DNA from: Sipunculus nudus
Taxonomy: Eukaryota; Annelida; Sipuncula; Golfingiida; Sipunculidae
Direction: 5' to 3'
DNA length: 64,000 nt
Assembly (NCBI GenBank): GCA_026874595.1
Contig: CM049320.1
Span: forward strand, 16,936,988-17,000,987
Part shown: positions 47,501 to 57,740 of the stretch, piece by piece
How positions within the stretch are numbered: position 1 is the stretch's first letter
Layout: each line of letters begins with the position of its first letter
Program-made: the position numbers and the translations under genes
The notes under the pieces: model-generated
The model's input: only the letters and a program-made list of their open reading frames with translations
The model's database searches: none
Told to the model about the DNA's origin: nothing

Positions 47501-50500
47501 AAATCACTGGTGAGCAAGATTTGTGATGAGACTAGCAGTCACAGTGGATCGCAAGCTTCCAGAAAACTTGTGATTCAGTTTTGATCCTTTACGACTGTTG
47601 CCTGCATCTGCGATTGCTTGCAGTGGGACTTGTGAATGAAATTATCCAATTGGTCGTGGTTGTTTTGGTCAGGAGACTGTCAAGATGTCATCTCCCAAAA
47701 TAAACCAGGCAGGAAACTGATCTCGAGTCTACAACTATTCGCAACCAATCGGAAGCAGTCACAGAAGATGGCAAACTGTCTGTGATTGGTAGCTGATTGT
47801 CAGTGGTGAGCATTAGCAGCCTTCACCACAAAATTGCCAGTGGGTGGCAAGCTTTAGATTTTAAATTTGCCATGCTTTCAGTGAACCCTGCTGGAGCCTA
47901 AACTGCATGCGCTTTATACGGTCTTAAATCAACAGATCAACACCTTGTATTTTATATTTAGATGCAAGCCATGTCTGTTTTGGCTTGATTTCCTTAGTTT
48001 TGCCAAAAGAGAATGGAATGAGTTGTTGGATTCCCACATTTATTGCAAGATGGAAAATAAGTCATATGGACAGGTATTTTGGGTGATTTCAATTTTGTAA
48101 TTCTATATACAGGGAGCAAATTCATTGAAAATTTGGTTGTGAACTTAACTGTCAGAGTAACCTCAACTCAAGTGCACAGAACCATTTATGTCCAGCAAAA
48201 GAGATAAAATGTTTTGGTGATAGCTGCATAGATTTCACTTTAATGTAATCACAGTTACCAATTTATCATTAAGCATAACTGGACACTAGTGCCACAATAA
48301 TTGTTTTTAAACATTTTTAGACTATTTGCAGACATCTGACATTTAAACAAATACATGTTGTTGGTCAGAGACAGTCACAGCGAACCATATTATGTTAGGG
48401 CCGTCCCAGTCGCAGGGACTCGTGATAGGGCTGTCCCAGTCACAAGGTATTATATTAATGCTGTCCCAGTCACAAAGAATCATGTAAGGGCCTTTCCAGT
48501 CACAGGGAACTAAATTATATGTTAGGGCCATCCCACTCCACAACACGCTGTGAACTCTTGCTGTCTTTAAAACATACTGCAGGAAATCATGAGAATTTGT
48601 CCACTCCTCGTGCAGCGATGATACACTGCTGTCATTCAAAATCTCCTTTGTTTTATCCGCTGCTCTGTTTAGCAAGTGACTTGCTCCAAGAATGAGAACA
48701 ACAAGAGCATGGTGTTGCAGGTTTAAAACTTGGGAGTTGGATGCACAATTTGATTCAACGCTATTGACGGTCAGATTGCAATTGTTTGCTCTGTGCCAGC
48801 CCTGATGTAACCTGGAGTATCTTACTATACCAAGCAGCAGTTAAAACGATGGAGATCTGGAATGACTACAGGGTATAATCGCTGTGTAGTGTAGGGAACC
48901 ACCAGCACAGCAAAGCTAAGAAAATCGAAGAAAAATAAATTGTACTGTGCAAGTCCTGCTTAAGATTGTTTGCTTAAGATTGTTGGCTTAAGATAGTTCT
49001 GCCTTTGGGGAGGTTTGTGCTTTACTGGGTGCCACTCTAGATAACTGTTAATTTTGTTTTACAGGCTGTAAATTTTACCAAATATGACCACCTGCGGGGA
49101 ATAGAACAGCGGAACAACCATCCTCACATTCCAGAACCAGAGGTGGCCATGATATTCAAAAAGAAGGGGAGTAGTCGAAGTGAAGTTGACATGAACGAAC
49201 TGGAAAAGAAATTGAAGAAAGCCAAGTTGGAGGTGAGGGAATGATCAGGGCTAATAATTTTTCCAACAAGGTTTTTGAAGATCTTTCCATACATACTTGT
49301 GAAAATAATAAAAAAAAAATGAAAACTAGAAATCTGCATTCTAAGCAGTACAAGCCTCCGCAGTGTGGAGGGTGCCTATTTAAGGATGTTCCCAAAACGT
49401 GTTAGTATTCACTAATTTGGACCATATTCTCAGGTTTGTTCGTGCATAAATGACTGTACATTTCTGAATATTCCTTGATGATGTTCCTGGATACAGATCA
49501 TGCTGATCAGTCTGTATTGGCCCATTCCCAAAATGCCCTGAGGTTCATGATTATGTGAGTTATGTTGTGAACAAACACTTACACACAGGCACACAAACTC
49601 ACATACTAATGGGGATGAACAGAAATATGTCAGTCAATAAATCTAGCGCTCAGGAAGTTATTCAGAAATGGACATCAACATACGTTACAGGGGATTCGAG
49701 TAAATCTGATTAATACCTTAGATACATGTATTTTGTTTCACAATGTAGACTGAAATAATAAGGTCAGGGAATCTCTGTTACTGACAAGTGTTGATTTGTT
49801 AGAAAACCATGTAAATACCATAAATATAATTAACAAATGCTTGGCTGAGAGATATAAATTTCTACTTCACAAAGAGGCATATGGCTAATGGTAAAGTATA
49901 AAATTAATAAGTAGTAAACAAATATATAACTGTCTAACACCAGAGAGTTCATAAATTTTTGTCTTTACCACATATTTGACATGAATATGTGCATGTCATA
50001 ATTATCACAAAAACAGGATTTGGTCCCTGTTGGTTGGACTGATGAAAGCAGTGATTTCAATTTACTGTGTGAAATGTGAATTTAGCTGGAAGATTTGGTG
50101 ATCATGGTCATCACAAAAGGTGTGCTCTTTATTGATGGCCCATTCTTTTCCATAACATATGTTAATATAGTTGTCCTCCGCCTACTCAGAACGGGGGCCA
50201 TTGGTTTGGGTTTGTGGTTTGTCTGTCAGGTTTTTGTTTCCATATGATAACTTTCCTAAATATTATCCAATTTCATTCAAATTTGGGTCTGTGATTGCTC
50301 TAATGAATACCCATGCAGTTGCTTTAAAAAAGGCACAAACATTCAGACATGCTAATTCTACTACTTCCACAGTATACATTAATAATACACATTTTCACAC
50401 ATCTCAAGAGAACCTGGACATTTATCAGTTTCATAGGGAGTTGTTATAATTTTCGGTGAGGACCTGGAGGTTAAGACATTGGAATTCAGATCTGAATTGC

Positions 50501-51354
50501 CAAATGGTTTCCCTGTTATACTTGTCATGCAGTGGTCATGATACATGCATTCTTGAAATCCTTACATATTACTACTGCTTTATAAAGCAGGATTTGTTAC
50601 TGTAGCAGTTGGAATAGGGCCAAAAATGTGTTCAGACCTGTGAGAGGGGAGAATTGCCAGTTTAAATCTTAACTGCTTTCATGAACAAATTAGTAAAATG
50701 CCCTATTCTGTTTTTAGAAATTTTAACTAAAAGAGTACAAGAGTCACTTTAATTTTATTGTTTTTGTTTCAGAAACCAAGATCCCCACTTGTACTGAACC
50801 AAATTGGAAATTTCTGGCGAATCAAAGGCAACACACAATTATCCATAGAGTGTTTCAGAAAGGCCTTGTCACTGTCTGACGACCACCCAGATGTCCTGCT
50901 CAACCTCGCTAGGGTGCTATTTAACCTGCAATATTTAGACGATGCGATATTTCTAACTCGACGTTCGCTGGAGATGAGAGGTCACGACCAGAACTCATGG
51001 TTACAGCATTTTACCCTTGGGGAGATACTTAAGGCTGATGGTCATATACACGAAGCGGCGCGTCACTTTCAGCTAGCTTTGGATCTCAACCCAGGATTTC
51101 AACCTGCACAGGCACATCTTCGTGAAATGGAAATATCGCCAGATGGGACTGTCACGTGTTATACTCTCTTTATCATAATGTTCTTAGTTCTCGGGGTACT
51201 CTGCGGGATACTGACCTCCATTGACGGCCATTTTGAAGAATACGGAGAAACAGTCAAGACTCAGCGCCATTTTAATCGTGCAATGGCCATGAGGTCAATT
51301 AAGCTGGGTATGAATCCAAAACTAATTCGTATGCGAAAACAGTGTCAGTACTAG
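37242..51354 (+). CDS. TTC17-like short TPR protein with signal peptide and C-terminal membrane anchor
   Basis: Five coding exons: 37242-37388, 46868-46992, 47252-47336, 49065-49232 and 50773-51354. All junctions are GT/AG with matching phases (0, 2, 0, 0), giving 368 residues. Order of parts: hydrophobic signal peptide (about 1-25) followed by a THWKLNP motif; a Lys-rich segment with four Cys (about 80-115); a YDHLRGIEQR motif (126-135); a charged helical linker (160-175); about three TPR-type helix pairs (181-285); a membrane helix (303-325); and a basic 43-residue tail. The THW motif after the signal peptide, the HLRG motif and the NFWRIKGN...VLLNLARVLF...FTLGEILKA TPR block follow the order seen in TTC17. 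TTC17 itself is about three times longer and, as I recall it, has no C-terminal anchor. Predicted: TPRs in the lumen or outside the cell, basic tail in the cytosol. Function unknown; in TTC17 a role in actin and ciliogenesis has been reported. Confidence 0.8.
37389..39083. other. Start of intron 1 of the TTC17-like gene
   Basis: Mostly unassigned intron DNA with a long (TA)n at 38464-38537. The repetitive Tyr/Ile open frames over that tract are artefacts. Confidence 0.5.
38464..38537. repeat. (TA)n microsatellite, longest in window
   Basis: About 37 TA units with one C interruption near 38481. Confidence 0.95.
39084..40257 (+). mobile_element. Helitron-like element, family B, copy 2 (opposite orientation)
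   Basis: Starts A/TCCGCGAAAACAGAGTTTTG on the plus strand, followed by ACTATGTTTTCAGC, a CCGCCACCGCGGCCGCC tract and diverged array units (GTGGCGCCACC at 39673; GGTGGTGCCACC variants). Ends with GTAGTTG-CTTGT-CGACTAA, CCATATT and CTAT, a decayed CTAG. This is the second independent view of both termini. Confidence 0.6.
40258..41105. other. Intron 1 sequence, nothing recognised
   Basis: A short TACCNTGGTAGAA/ACCAGGGTAATTAC patch at 40900-41000 is mildly palindromic. No exon supported. Confidence 0.4.
41106..41966 (-). mobile_element. Helitron-like element, family B, copy 3 (truncated by an A-family copy)
   Basis: CTAG at 41106-41109 and the GTAGTCG stem mirror copy 1, followed by the same 5' flank of the array and about two array units. 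The sequence stops in GGTGGCGCCACCATTTTT, where an A-family element begins at 41967. Close in sequence to copy 1. Confidence 0.6.
41967..42815 (+). repeat. A-family copy 6
   Basis: Starts TTTAGCTCAGCTGACTATAA with the full hairpin, GTCCGTCCG, then one monomer. Ends in CTACTAGCAGGCTTCCCCTC and C14 at 42799-42812, the same poly(C/G) position as in copies 2, 4 and 8. It is inserted into the Helitron-like copy to its left. Confidence 0.75.
42816..43329. other. Intron 1 sequence with C16 tract
   Basis: Nothing recognised apart from C16 at 43290-43305. Confidence 0.4.
43330..44147 (-). repeat. D-family interspersed repeat, copy 2 (inverted to copy 1)
   Basis: Shares CATAGGTACCTATGTACATG, CCTTATCATCATT and CATTTATAGTCCAATCATGATC with copy 1 in reverse order and complement, and ends GACCCATGGGTCCCTTGTTT. 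The left part (43390-43470, AAATGTGTAAACTGTTGAACTG) is shared with 53949. Confidence 0.65.
44148..44451 (-). mobile_element. Helitron-like element, family B, copy 4 (fragment)
   Basis: Part of an array unit plus the 5' end (A/TCCGCCAAAACAGAGTTTTG on the minus strand), with the GCGGCCGCGGCGGGG tract. Very similar to 7290-7596. It abuts the D-family end at 44147. Confidence 0.55.
44452..45385. other. Intron 1 sequence, mostly unassigned
   Basis: Contains the weak minus-strand exon candidate at 44560-44781. The rest shows no recognised repeat or coding signal. Confidence 0.4.
44560..44781 (-). CDS. Possible terminal exon of a nested single-pass membrane protein (weak)
   Basis: This open frame lies in intron 1 of the TTC17-like gene on the opposite strand, outside recognised repeats. 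It reads ...GFPIRDTGDQEIIRKNETF VNKTPHPLM..., then a hydrophobic span (TVIYGSLIVILCMLSMIY) and a basic tail ending in TAA. Two N-glycosylation sequons (NET, NKT) precede the hydrophobic span. A pyrimidine-rich tract ending TTTGCGAG could be an acceptor at about 44753. No upstream exon was found, and AT-rich DNA produces hydrophobic open frames by chance, so this is only a candidate. Confidence 0.2.
   Translation of the reverse strand: MHCCCFFCLRGFPIRDTGDQEIIRKNETFVNKTPHPLMRTVIYGSLIVILCMLSMIYRVHRFKSQKAKYGYYK
45386..46680 (+). mobile_element. Helitron-like element, family C, copy 2 (3' end missing)
   Basis: Starts A/TCCCCAGACAAAGTCGGGGGAT then ACTATGTTTTCAT and CCCGCCGCCGC, as in copy 1. The interior has AAACTGGTGGCGCCACCT and ATGACCTTTCC..GAGAGTGGCCTTGACCTT, and contains two near-identical ~491-bp units (45690-46180 and 46190-46670; e.g. 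AGTACTGTGAGCATT..AAGTC). No CTAG/hairpin end was found; the copy fades near 46680. Confidence 0.55.
46868..46992 (+). CDS. Exon 2 of TTC17-like gene
   Basis: The acceptor TTCTCTTTTACAG is strong and the donor CATAT/GTAAGT at 46992/46993 is near perfect. The 125-nt exon reads HDNGLPEDPMMNILTNKVMN... EWRLEGDTGCKQGCKPTH in phase 0 and ends two bases into a codon. It supplies two of the four cysteines. Confidence 0.78.
46993..47251. other. Intron 2 of the TTC17-like gene
   Basis: 259-bp intron. Short echoes of exon 2 (GGTGTAAACAAGGATGTTAAC at 47040, AAACCCATTAACATGTAAGTG at 47107) look like two decayed duplications of the exon 2 end, including its donor. Confidence 0.55.
47252..47336 (+). CDS. 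Exon 3 of TTC17-like gene (Lys-rich, two Cys)
   Basis: The acceptor TTGTTTTTACAG precedes 47252 and the donor GGAAAG/GTAAAT is at 47336/47337. The 85-nt exon completes the split Ile codon and encodes EKNNQKLTSSKMTCDSTKKK followed by a short tail ending CGK. It returns to phase 0. Confidence 0.75.
47337..49064. other. Intron 3 of the TTC17-like gene
   Basis: 47390-47880 is a GC-richer unassigned segment, perhaps a repeat fragment, with many GATTGC/CACTGG/GTCACAG words. 48385-48545 is a short minisatellite. The 110-codon minus open frame over the minisatellite is an artefact of repetition. Confidence 0.4.
48385..48545 (-). repeat. ~35-bp minisatellite, about 4-5 copies
   Basis: Units resemble ATGTTAGGGCCGTCCCAGTC followed by GCAGGGA..., repeated with substitutions at about 48397, 48428, 48460, 48488 and 48524. 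Confidence 0.6.
49065..49232 (+). CDS. Exon 4 of TTC17-like gene (HLRG motif and charged linker)
   Basis: The acceptor TTTTGTTTTACAG precedes 49065 and the donor TTGGAG/GTGAGG is at 49232/49233. The exon holds 56 codons in phase 0. The start AVNFTKYDHLRGIEQR matches the conserved HLRG segment that precedes TPR blocks in TTC17. The second half (NELEKKLKKAKLE) is a charged helix. Confidence 0.8.
49233..50772. other. Intron 4 of the TTC17-like gene
   Basis: No exon or complete repeat was recognised. 50170-50300 (CCTCCGCCTACTCAGAACGG) may be a repeat fragment. The 92-codon open frame there is not supported. Confidence 0.4.
50773..51354 (+). CDS. Terminal exon of TTC17-like gene (TPRs, membrane anchor, stop)
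   Basis: The acceptor TTGTTTTTGTTTCAG ends at 50772. The exon encodes 193 residues. TPR signatures include NFWRIKGN, SIECFRKALSL, VLLNLARVLF, FTLGEILKADG and AARHFQLALDLNPGF. A 23-residue hydrophobic span (YTLFIIMFLVLGVLCGI) follows the last TPR, then the tail HFEEYGETVKTQRHF... ending CQY and TAG. GC content and codon use differ clearly from the surrounding AT-rich DNA. Confidence 0.9.
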   Translation, partial: KPRSPLVLNQIGNFWRIKGNTQLSIECFRKALSLSDDHPDVLLNLARVLFNLQYLDDAIFLTRRSLEMRGHDQNSWLQHFTLGEILKADGHIHEAARHFQLALDLNPGFQPAQAHLREMEISPDGTVTCYTLFIIMFLVLGVLCGILTSIDGHFEEYGETVKTQRHFNRAMAMRSIKLGMNPKLIRMRKQCQY

Positions 51355-51820
51355 TCATGGCCCCATGGTAAGGCAGCAGCACTCTTGTCTGTGTACGGCT
51401 TTATGTTATACTAAATGCGATTGGCTCTGTAGCATCTCCAGTCTGGCCCCATCTGCATTCTTATTTTCCCTGGTATGGCACTGTAATTTGTATTATTATT
51501 GTCTCAGGTATGATCCTGGTACACATCTGTACTCTAAATGTGTTCATCATGGCCTGAAAAATCTGCATTTTTAATATCACTAGTATGGCCCTGTAATCTG
51601 TATTATTATCATGTTCAGTCAGTCCTCGGTTCTTGCATTGTGATAATACTCAGTGATGGTCAAAGGCCATGATTTGGTGTCCAGGTTCTACATCCGTTTA
51701 AAAAGTTTTCCATGAGGCAAACTGACCAATCGGCAGACATTCCTGGTTAGTTAACATTTAATCCAACCAATTGGAGGAAGAGATATATAAAAAAATAAAA
51801 CATGGTGTTATTGTTTGTAG
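51355..51820 (+). other. Probable 3' UTR of TTC17-like gene
   Basis: Non-repetitive sequence between the stop codon and the first well-placed AATAAA. The short open frame at 51365-51574 has no recognisable features and is taken as UTR. Confidence 0.45.
51794..51799 (+). terminator. Candidate polyadenylation signal AATAAA
   Basis: AATAAA sits 440 bp after the stop codon of the TTC17-like gene, followed within 20-40 bases by GT/T-rich sequence (GGTGTTATTGTTTG) that could serve as the downstream element. Confidence 0.4.
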
Positions 51821-52342
51821 TACAGGGTGCATAATCTGAACATATCTCATGAATATGTATGATGTGGTACATAAGAATATAGTTTGATATTATAAAAATA
51901 ATATTCATCTAACACATACTGTCATGGGACTGGTTCACAGTATCTCAGTCTTTTACCCTGTTTCCTGCATTAGTATATTGGTTGTTGATGTATCATTTCT
52001 GGCCCATTTTGATGCAGGTTATTGTTTTACCAGAAGTGATGACTTTTTATATGTATCAAGTTTTCATAGGTGTTAAGGGACCCAGGCAACACTGCTCATT
52101 TAGCATGTCTTTTCTTTTCAGGAGTGTGTGTTAGATTGAAAATAGTTTTCATGGTATTTTTACCTCTAATTCCTGCAGTATATAACCCACCAAAGAAAGA
52201 TTGTAGAATGCAGAGTGCCCTGAACCAGAGCGTCTTGAGCCTGGTTTTGTTTTTCGGATTATCATGATAGTTTTCTAAGATAAAAATTAAAGGGTATGGT
52301 TCACAGCACTTTTTTTCATAAATCAATGCAGGCAGGGTTTTT
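51821..52342. other. Intergenic, nothing recognised
   Basis: Downstream of the TTC17-like gene. The open frame at 52070-52267 has no support. Confidence 0.4.
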
Positions 52343-53060
52343 TAGCTCAGCTGACTATAAGTCATCTGAGCTATAGTCGTGGTCCATTGTCCGTCGTCCG
52401 TCCGTCCGTCTGTCCGTCCGTCCGTCCGTCTGTAGATGTGGCACGTTTTGAAACTGTAAGACAAAGGAATCCAAAATTCAGCATAATGTTAGATGTCCCC
52501 AAGATCTCCTACCAAGCCGAAAACTGGGTCTTTGCGACTTCGTTCCTTTGAGAAATTAAGGAAAAACCTCAATTTTTTATTAAAATCCTATTTTCACTCT
52601 TCAGGACTGCCTAATATCAAAACCACTCATCTGTTTTTCCTCATATTTACCATAAATATTCCTCTATATAGTTCCTATGTACATGCCAGAAATTAAGTCT
52701 GTAAAGTATAAATTCTTTAAGTTGTGGGCCCAAACATATTGGACTTTGTAAAAAATCAGGAAAAATAATAACTCACTTAACATGAAAAATTTTGAAACTA
52801 GAGTCTATTTTTTCAAGTATATAACTATGTTTAATTAAGATTCAATTGTTTACCCAAAATTAGATCTAAATTTTGTAAATTTTTTAAGTTATTAGCATAA
52901 AAAAAAAAAATCAGTACCTTAAATTTTGCCCAACTTTGACCATGGCACTTTTTTTCCTGTAAGCACCATTGATTTAATTTTCACAGCATGTAAACATAAA
53001 TATTTAGTTTGTCTAAATCTGAAATTTGGAAATAAAAGCTTGAAAATTAAGCTAGTTATT
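52343..53060 (+). repeat. A-family copy 7 (hairpin, CCGTC tract, one monomer)
   Basis: Starts TTTAGCTCAGCTGACTATAA, followed by an extended GTCCGTCCGTCCGTCTGTCC tract and a complete ~620-bp monomer ending TTTTCACAGCATG. A good reference for a single-monomer element. Confidence 0.78.
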
Positions 53061-53869
53061 GATTTTTTACTGTAGTCACTTGCTTTGATTACAGATGCAG
53101 GGTCCCACTCCAGGTCACTGGAAGTCAGCTATGCCAGGGTTTCTGATTTGTTACAGTCACTGGGGGAGATCCCCTGCTGTGACAGGTGTACAGTTATTCT
53201 CATATCACCACCCCAATCACCCCCCCCCCCCCCCCCCCCCCCCCCCCGCAAACCCAACCCACCAAGTGTTATGCAGTAATTGTTATTGTTTTCACTGTAT
53301 CTCCTTAATTGTAATGCTGTTTCCACTCCGATATGCAAAAACTTTCCTTGAAAAAATAATTCAAGGTGTAATCCAGAAGATGCAATGTTGTGTAATGTAG
53401 CATTTTTAAAGAAATCAATTTTCTTTTAAATGATTTTAACAAATATAAAGGAACCCATCAGTATGCTTAAATTATTATAAAATATGAAGCACATTATGGA
53501 TAAATAAAGACACAATTAAAAATTGTGAAATCTAAACCAAGTATTATTTTTAGATATTTATTGTTTTGCAGATTTAAAAGATATATTTTTGTGGTAAAAA
53601 ATAAATAAACATTTGTATGCATGATGTGGTGTTATCTGACAAGATTGAGATTTATGATGATGCAATTGAGAATTATGAATCAACTTTTATATTCAGATAT
53701 ATATGTTAAATTGGAAATGTATAGAAATATAAACTTAAATTAGAAAATAATTGATGTGATAAAAAAATCAGGATTTAATACAAACATTTCTTCATTATTT
53801 TCCTGCCTCAGCAGAATTTGAGATCAGGCTTTGTTTGCCCTGTTTTATGTTGTTAATTAGCTATATTTA
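53061..53869. other. Intergenic, nothing recognised besides C28
   Basis: AT-rich apart from 53090-53270. No coding exon with splice signals was supported. Confidence 0.4.
53220..53247 (+). repeat. Poly(C) tract, 28 C
   Basis: Longest mononucleotide run in the window. It creates Pro- or Gly-run open frames that are artefacts. Confidence 0.9.
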
Positions 53870-54255
53870 AACTGTATACATCTCATCAATAAAATACATA
53901 TATATTCAATAATATATATTATACAAAAAAATAGATTCAATTGAACAAATGTGTAAACTACTGAAATGTCAACAGGTAATCGAAAAACCAACTAATGATC
54001 ATGGTAATAGTACAGATCATTTGTTCACAAACTGTTCACATGCTTTAGTTTCAACATTAGGAAACACATGGTCAGGTCACAAAATATTTTTTGCAACAAT
54101 TTCTTGCTCATCAATACAAACCAATCATATAAACCAACCATGGCCTTTATTACCTCTTCCTCTTACACTTTATCTCCATTAGATATTATTTTAGATTTTC
54201 ACCTTCAAGGTTAACGTCAGCTGAGCACAGTGACCCATAGGTCCCTTGTTTATTA
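53870..54255 (-). repeat. D-family interspersed repeat, copy 3
   Basis: Shares AACTGTATACAT and ACAAATGTGTAAACT.CTGAA.TGTCAACAG with 43340-43435, and ends CAGCTGAGCACAGTGACCCATAGGTCCCTTGTTT. The palindrome is mutated (GACCCATAGGTC). Confidence 0.6.
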
Positions 54256-55040
54256 TTTTTTTTGCATGTTTTGATAAAAATGTCATATGATCAAGGAAAA
54301 GCATGAAAAACCATAATTATTTTTTTCTAAATATGTAAAAGTTCTACATAACAAAGGAAAATTGATAAAAATTATATTATTTTATCTTCTTGGAAGATTA
54401 CTTAAAAAATAAAAATTTTTGATTTTGCAAGTTAAAATTAACGCAGGCAATGATTAACGGGCCGCTTGAAATGTCAGTTGTTACAATTGATTGTTGTATA
54501 CAATTACTTAACAGCAACATTGGGTATACATTGATCAATATAAAATTGTCATGAGGCAGGTGTTAATATTCGAAAATTCCTTTGTATGTCCATGTATGAA
54601 AATGGGAGGAAAAATACAGATACGATTAACATGGCCAAATTTGATGTGAACAGAAAATGTAGAAAGTAAAACAAAGAATGGTTTCATGAATGAAACTGGC
54701 CTTTAAGTATGATGCCTGCTGAGTTTGTAAACAGGGGAGGGTCCACCACTCTGATTGGTCCAGGATACAAATAAGATGGAGAACTTCATTAATTCAAGTC
54801 TTGATTTTGCTTAGGTTTATTTTCACAAAATTTACAATGGGGTCTCTTTGTTTGATCGAAATATCTTGAAATTTGTGTGTAAAGTTTTTCTGAGCCTTCA
54901 AAATTTTAATTTCAGTGTCAGTAATGTTTATATGGTTTGTCCCACTTACATCATTGACTGTCCCACAGGGCTACTCCAACTTTCCCATAAATTAGGAACT
55001 GTATATGTTATTGATCAGGGCTAAATGGGTCTGATGCCAG

Positions 55041-55088
<48 letters not shown>

Positions 55089-56460
55089 CAAATAACCTAT
55101 TTTTGGCAAAGAAATCAGGATTAAGTTTTTCTCTGAACTCGAATCAAACTGTTACCAAGTTAAAACCCTGTTCATGTCAGCATTGGCTGTGTCAGCAATT
55201 TCAGTCTACAACTACGAACACAAGATGTCACATTTTATGATGTGGAGATCTGCGTGGAAGAGCTGTTATTTTCATGAATGTGCTTTGCAGAAAATGAGGT
55301 GATTTATTCTGTGGTGCCATATATACTTAATTTTAAAAAATAACACGTATCAAACAGAGCTTCATTTCCTCTGTGGAATAACTTTAGTGATCCATTCTTT
55401 AATTAGTAAATATTTAGTAATATATTATTTTAATTAGTAATTGTGTATAAATGAATTCCTGTAACAATTCTAACCTAATCATCTTATTAAATGGCTTTGG
55501 CAAGACCTTTTATACTAAAATATGCCCTGCCATAGAAAAAAGAAAGAGTTGTCTATCAACATAAGCACATGATAATTTAGAATTAGACTGTGTCAGCATT
55601 TTCACAGTAAGAATTGTTTAATGGTAATTGATGCACATAAATAAGAGAATTTAGAATATGATGTTACTATTGGTGCTAGTCTGTTATAAGTGGAACTACA
55701 AGTAATAGCTAAACCAACCATTGGATGGTTTGTAATATTATTTAAGTATTGTGGTTAAACATAAACTTGCATATATGCTGAAGTATTTATGATCAGTAAA
55801 AAGTAATTGATATACTGCTGTTACTTGCAGAGTTCTATGTTTACTAGTATTAATAGTCTGGGAAAATATAATTGGTAGACTTTGTAGGTCTGTGATTTGT
55901 ACAGAAAATATAAATAGTTTTGGAAGTAAGCAGTTGGTAAGAACATAAAAAACTGATTTTTGTGATATTTGAAGTATTAATACCACATAACCATGTTAAT
56001 TAGCGTTCATTTATTTCCACCTTACCCAGACGGGGCTGCTACAGAGTGCGTCCTAACCAAAGATGTCTTGGTGTCTTTTTATTAACTTATTTATGAGGCC
56101 ATGCCAGGTCTAGAATGGGAACATCAGTGTGTAATGGGTACTGGCAGTTGATGGGTACGAGTATGTTAAAAAGAATAAAAAACTGTTGCATTTACAACAA
56201 TTTTCTTATTTAAGTCTGTAGCGAATAAAGCAGCACATTGTTGCAGATCTGTTTTGTTTTCTTGTGTGTGTGTCTGTGTATGTGAACACTGTTGACACAA
56301 GGAGTGCTCTAACATACATTCTTATTGTTAAACATCTGTAACAATATTTACATCTCCATATAAAAGTACTAGATATAGTTTTAAACTGGACAGTATGAAT
56401 TCTCAGCTTCTGTTAAAGTTAAAAGCAAGAAGTGTTTAGAAATGATTATGTTAATAATAT
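54256..56460. other. Intergenic AT-rich stretch
   Basis: (TA)n at 55044-55087. Otherwise no recognised gene or repeat. Confidence 0.45.
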
Positions 56461-57480
56461 AACACAGGGTTTATCTGTATTATGACCCATGAGTCTCGAC
56501 TCTCAGCTGTATTTGTCTAGAATGATATTTTCAAAGAAATTTTTATGAATGAGGGACCTGTGACCTTAACCAATGACCTTGTGACCAAAAAATCTGAGAA
56601 CTTATTATCCTTGAACTTGCAGCATTTAGATTATTGTAACAAACTTCTAATAAATGCAGGTCCAGTGACCTTGACCTCTGACTAGGTAACCTCAAAACTT
56701 GGATTTCTTCCACTTTGGGCAAGTATGCCATGTGTGAAAGATGGAAAGTTTGGGATGAAAAGTTTGATTTACATTGCATCCACAATCATTTTAAAGATAT
56801 AGCTCCTGTGAACTTCACCTTTGACCTCTGGACCCTGAAAATCAAAATTTTTTTTTATTTAAGTGAAGCCAATCTGTTTACCCAAAGCAGAATTATCATC
56901 CATGAAATAGTGACCTGTGACCTTGACGCTATGACCCCAAATCGAAAGGATCTTCCCCTTTTGGTGGGTGAGTACTATCTTGAAAATTGAAGGTTTGTGA
57001 TGAAACGTTTGGCTTGAAATGCATGCACATTCCTTTTAAAGGAATGGGTCCTGTGACTTTGGCCTTTGGACCCTAAAATTGACAGGGTTCTTACTTTAGT
57101 GATGAGCCATATATAAGTTAAGTTTGAAACCCATATGTCAGACTAAACTGGAGTTATCATCTGGAAACTAATTTGTGAACAGATGGCCCCTCTGACTTTG
57201 ACCTTGTGACCCCAAAATTCATTTATGCTCTCCCTATACTAGCAAGTCCGCTAAATGTGCAAGATGGAAAGATTTGGATGAAAAGCTAGGCTCAAAATGC
57301 AGCCATAATCTTTTTAAAGAAGTGAGTCTTGTGACCTTGACCTTTGACCCAAAAATCATAGATGTTCTTGCTTTAGTGGTGGGCCATGTGCAAGTCATGT
57401 CTGAAATCCAGATGTCAATCTAACCTGGAGTTATCTTTTGGACACAAATTTGTGTGGATGGACAGATGGACAGACATGGT
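56461..57480 (+). repeat. TGACCT-rich repeat, diverged member of the 288-bp family
   Basis: Begins with a D-like end (GACCCATGAGTCTCGACTCTCAGCTG at 56484). Diverged units follow with TGTGACCTTGACCT-type blocks near 56570, 56668, 56808, 56918, 57185 and 57332, together with GAAATCCA.ATGTCA, GAGTTATCATCTGG and AGATGGAAAG..TTTGGATGAAA, ending GGATGGACAGATGGACAGAC. Confidence 0.6.
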
Positions 57481-57740
57481 GATTACTATAGGGTATCCAC
57501 TTGTGATCAATAAACACCAGGATTTGGGACACTAGATGGAATCATAGCTGAGAAACTTACATGATTGTTGTCATTTTATAGTAAAAAAAAATAGAAAAAA
57601 TATTTGCAAAAATAAGAAAAAATATAGGTGGTGCCACCACTTTTTGGGAACTGACAAAACTAGTCATGGTCAATATTCAAGCAAGTTTCATGAAAATCCA
57701 TGCATTAATTATCAAGATACTGGAGGTTTTGTATCATTTT

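Noticed and set aside
53085-53400. Poly-Pro or poly-Gly open frames
   Set aside because: Produced by the C28 tract; no splice or domain support.
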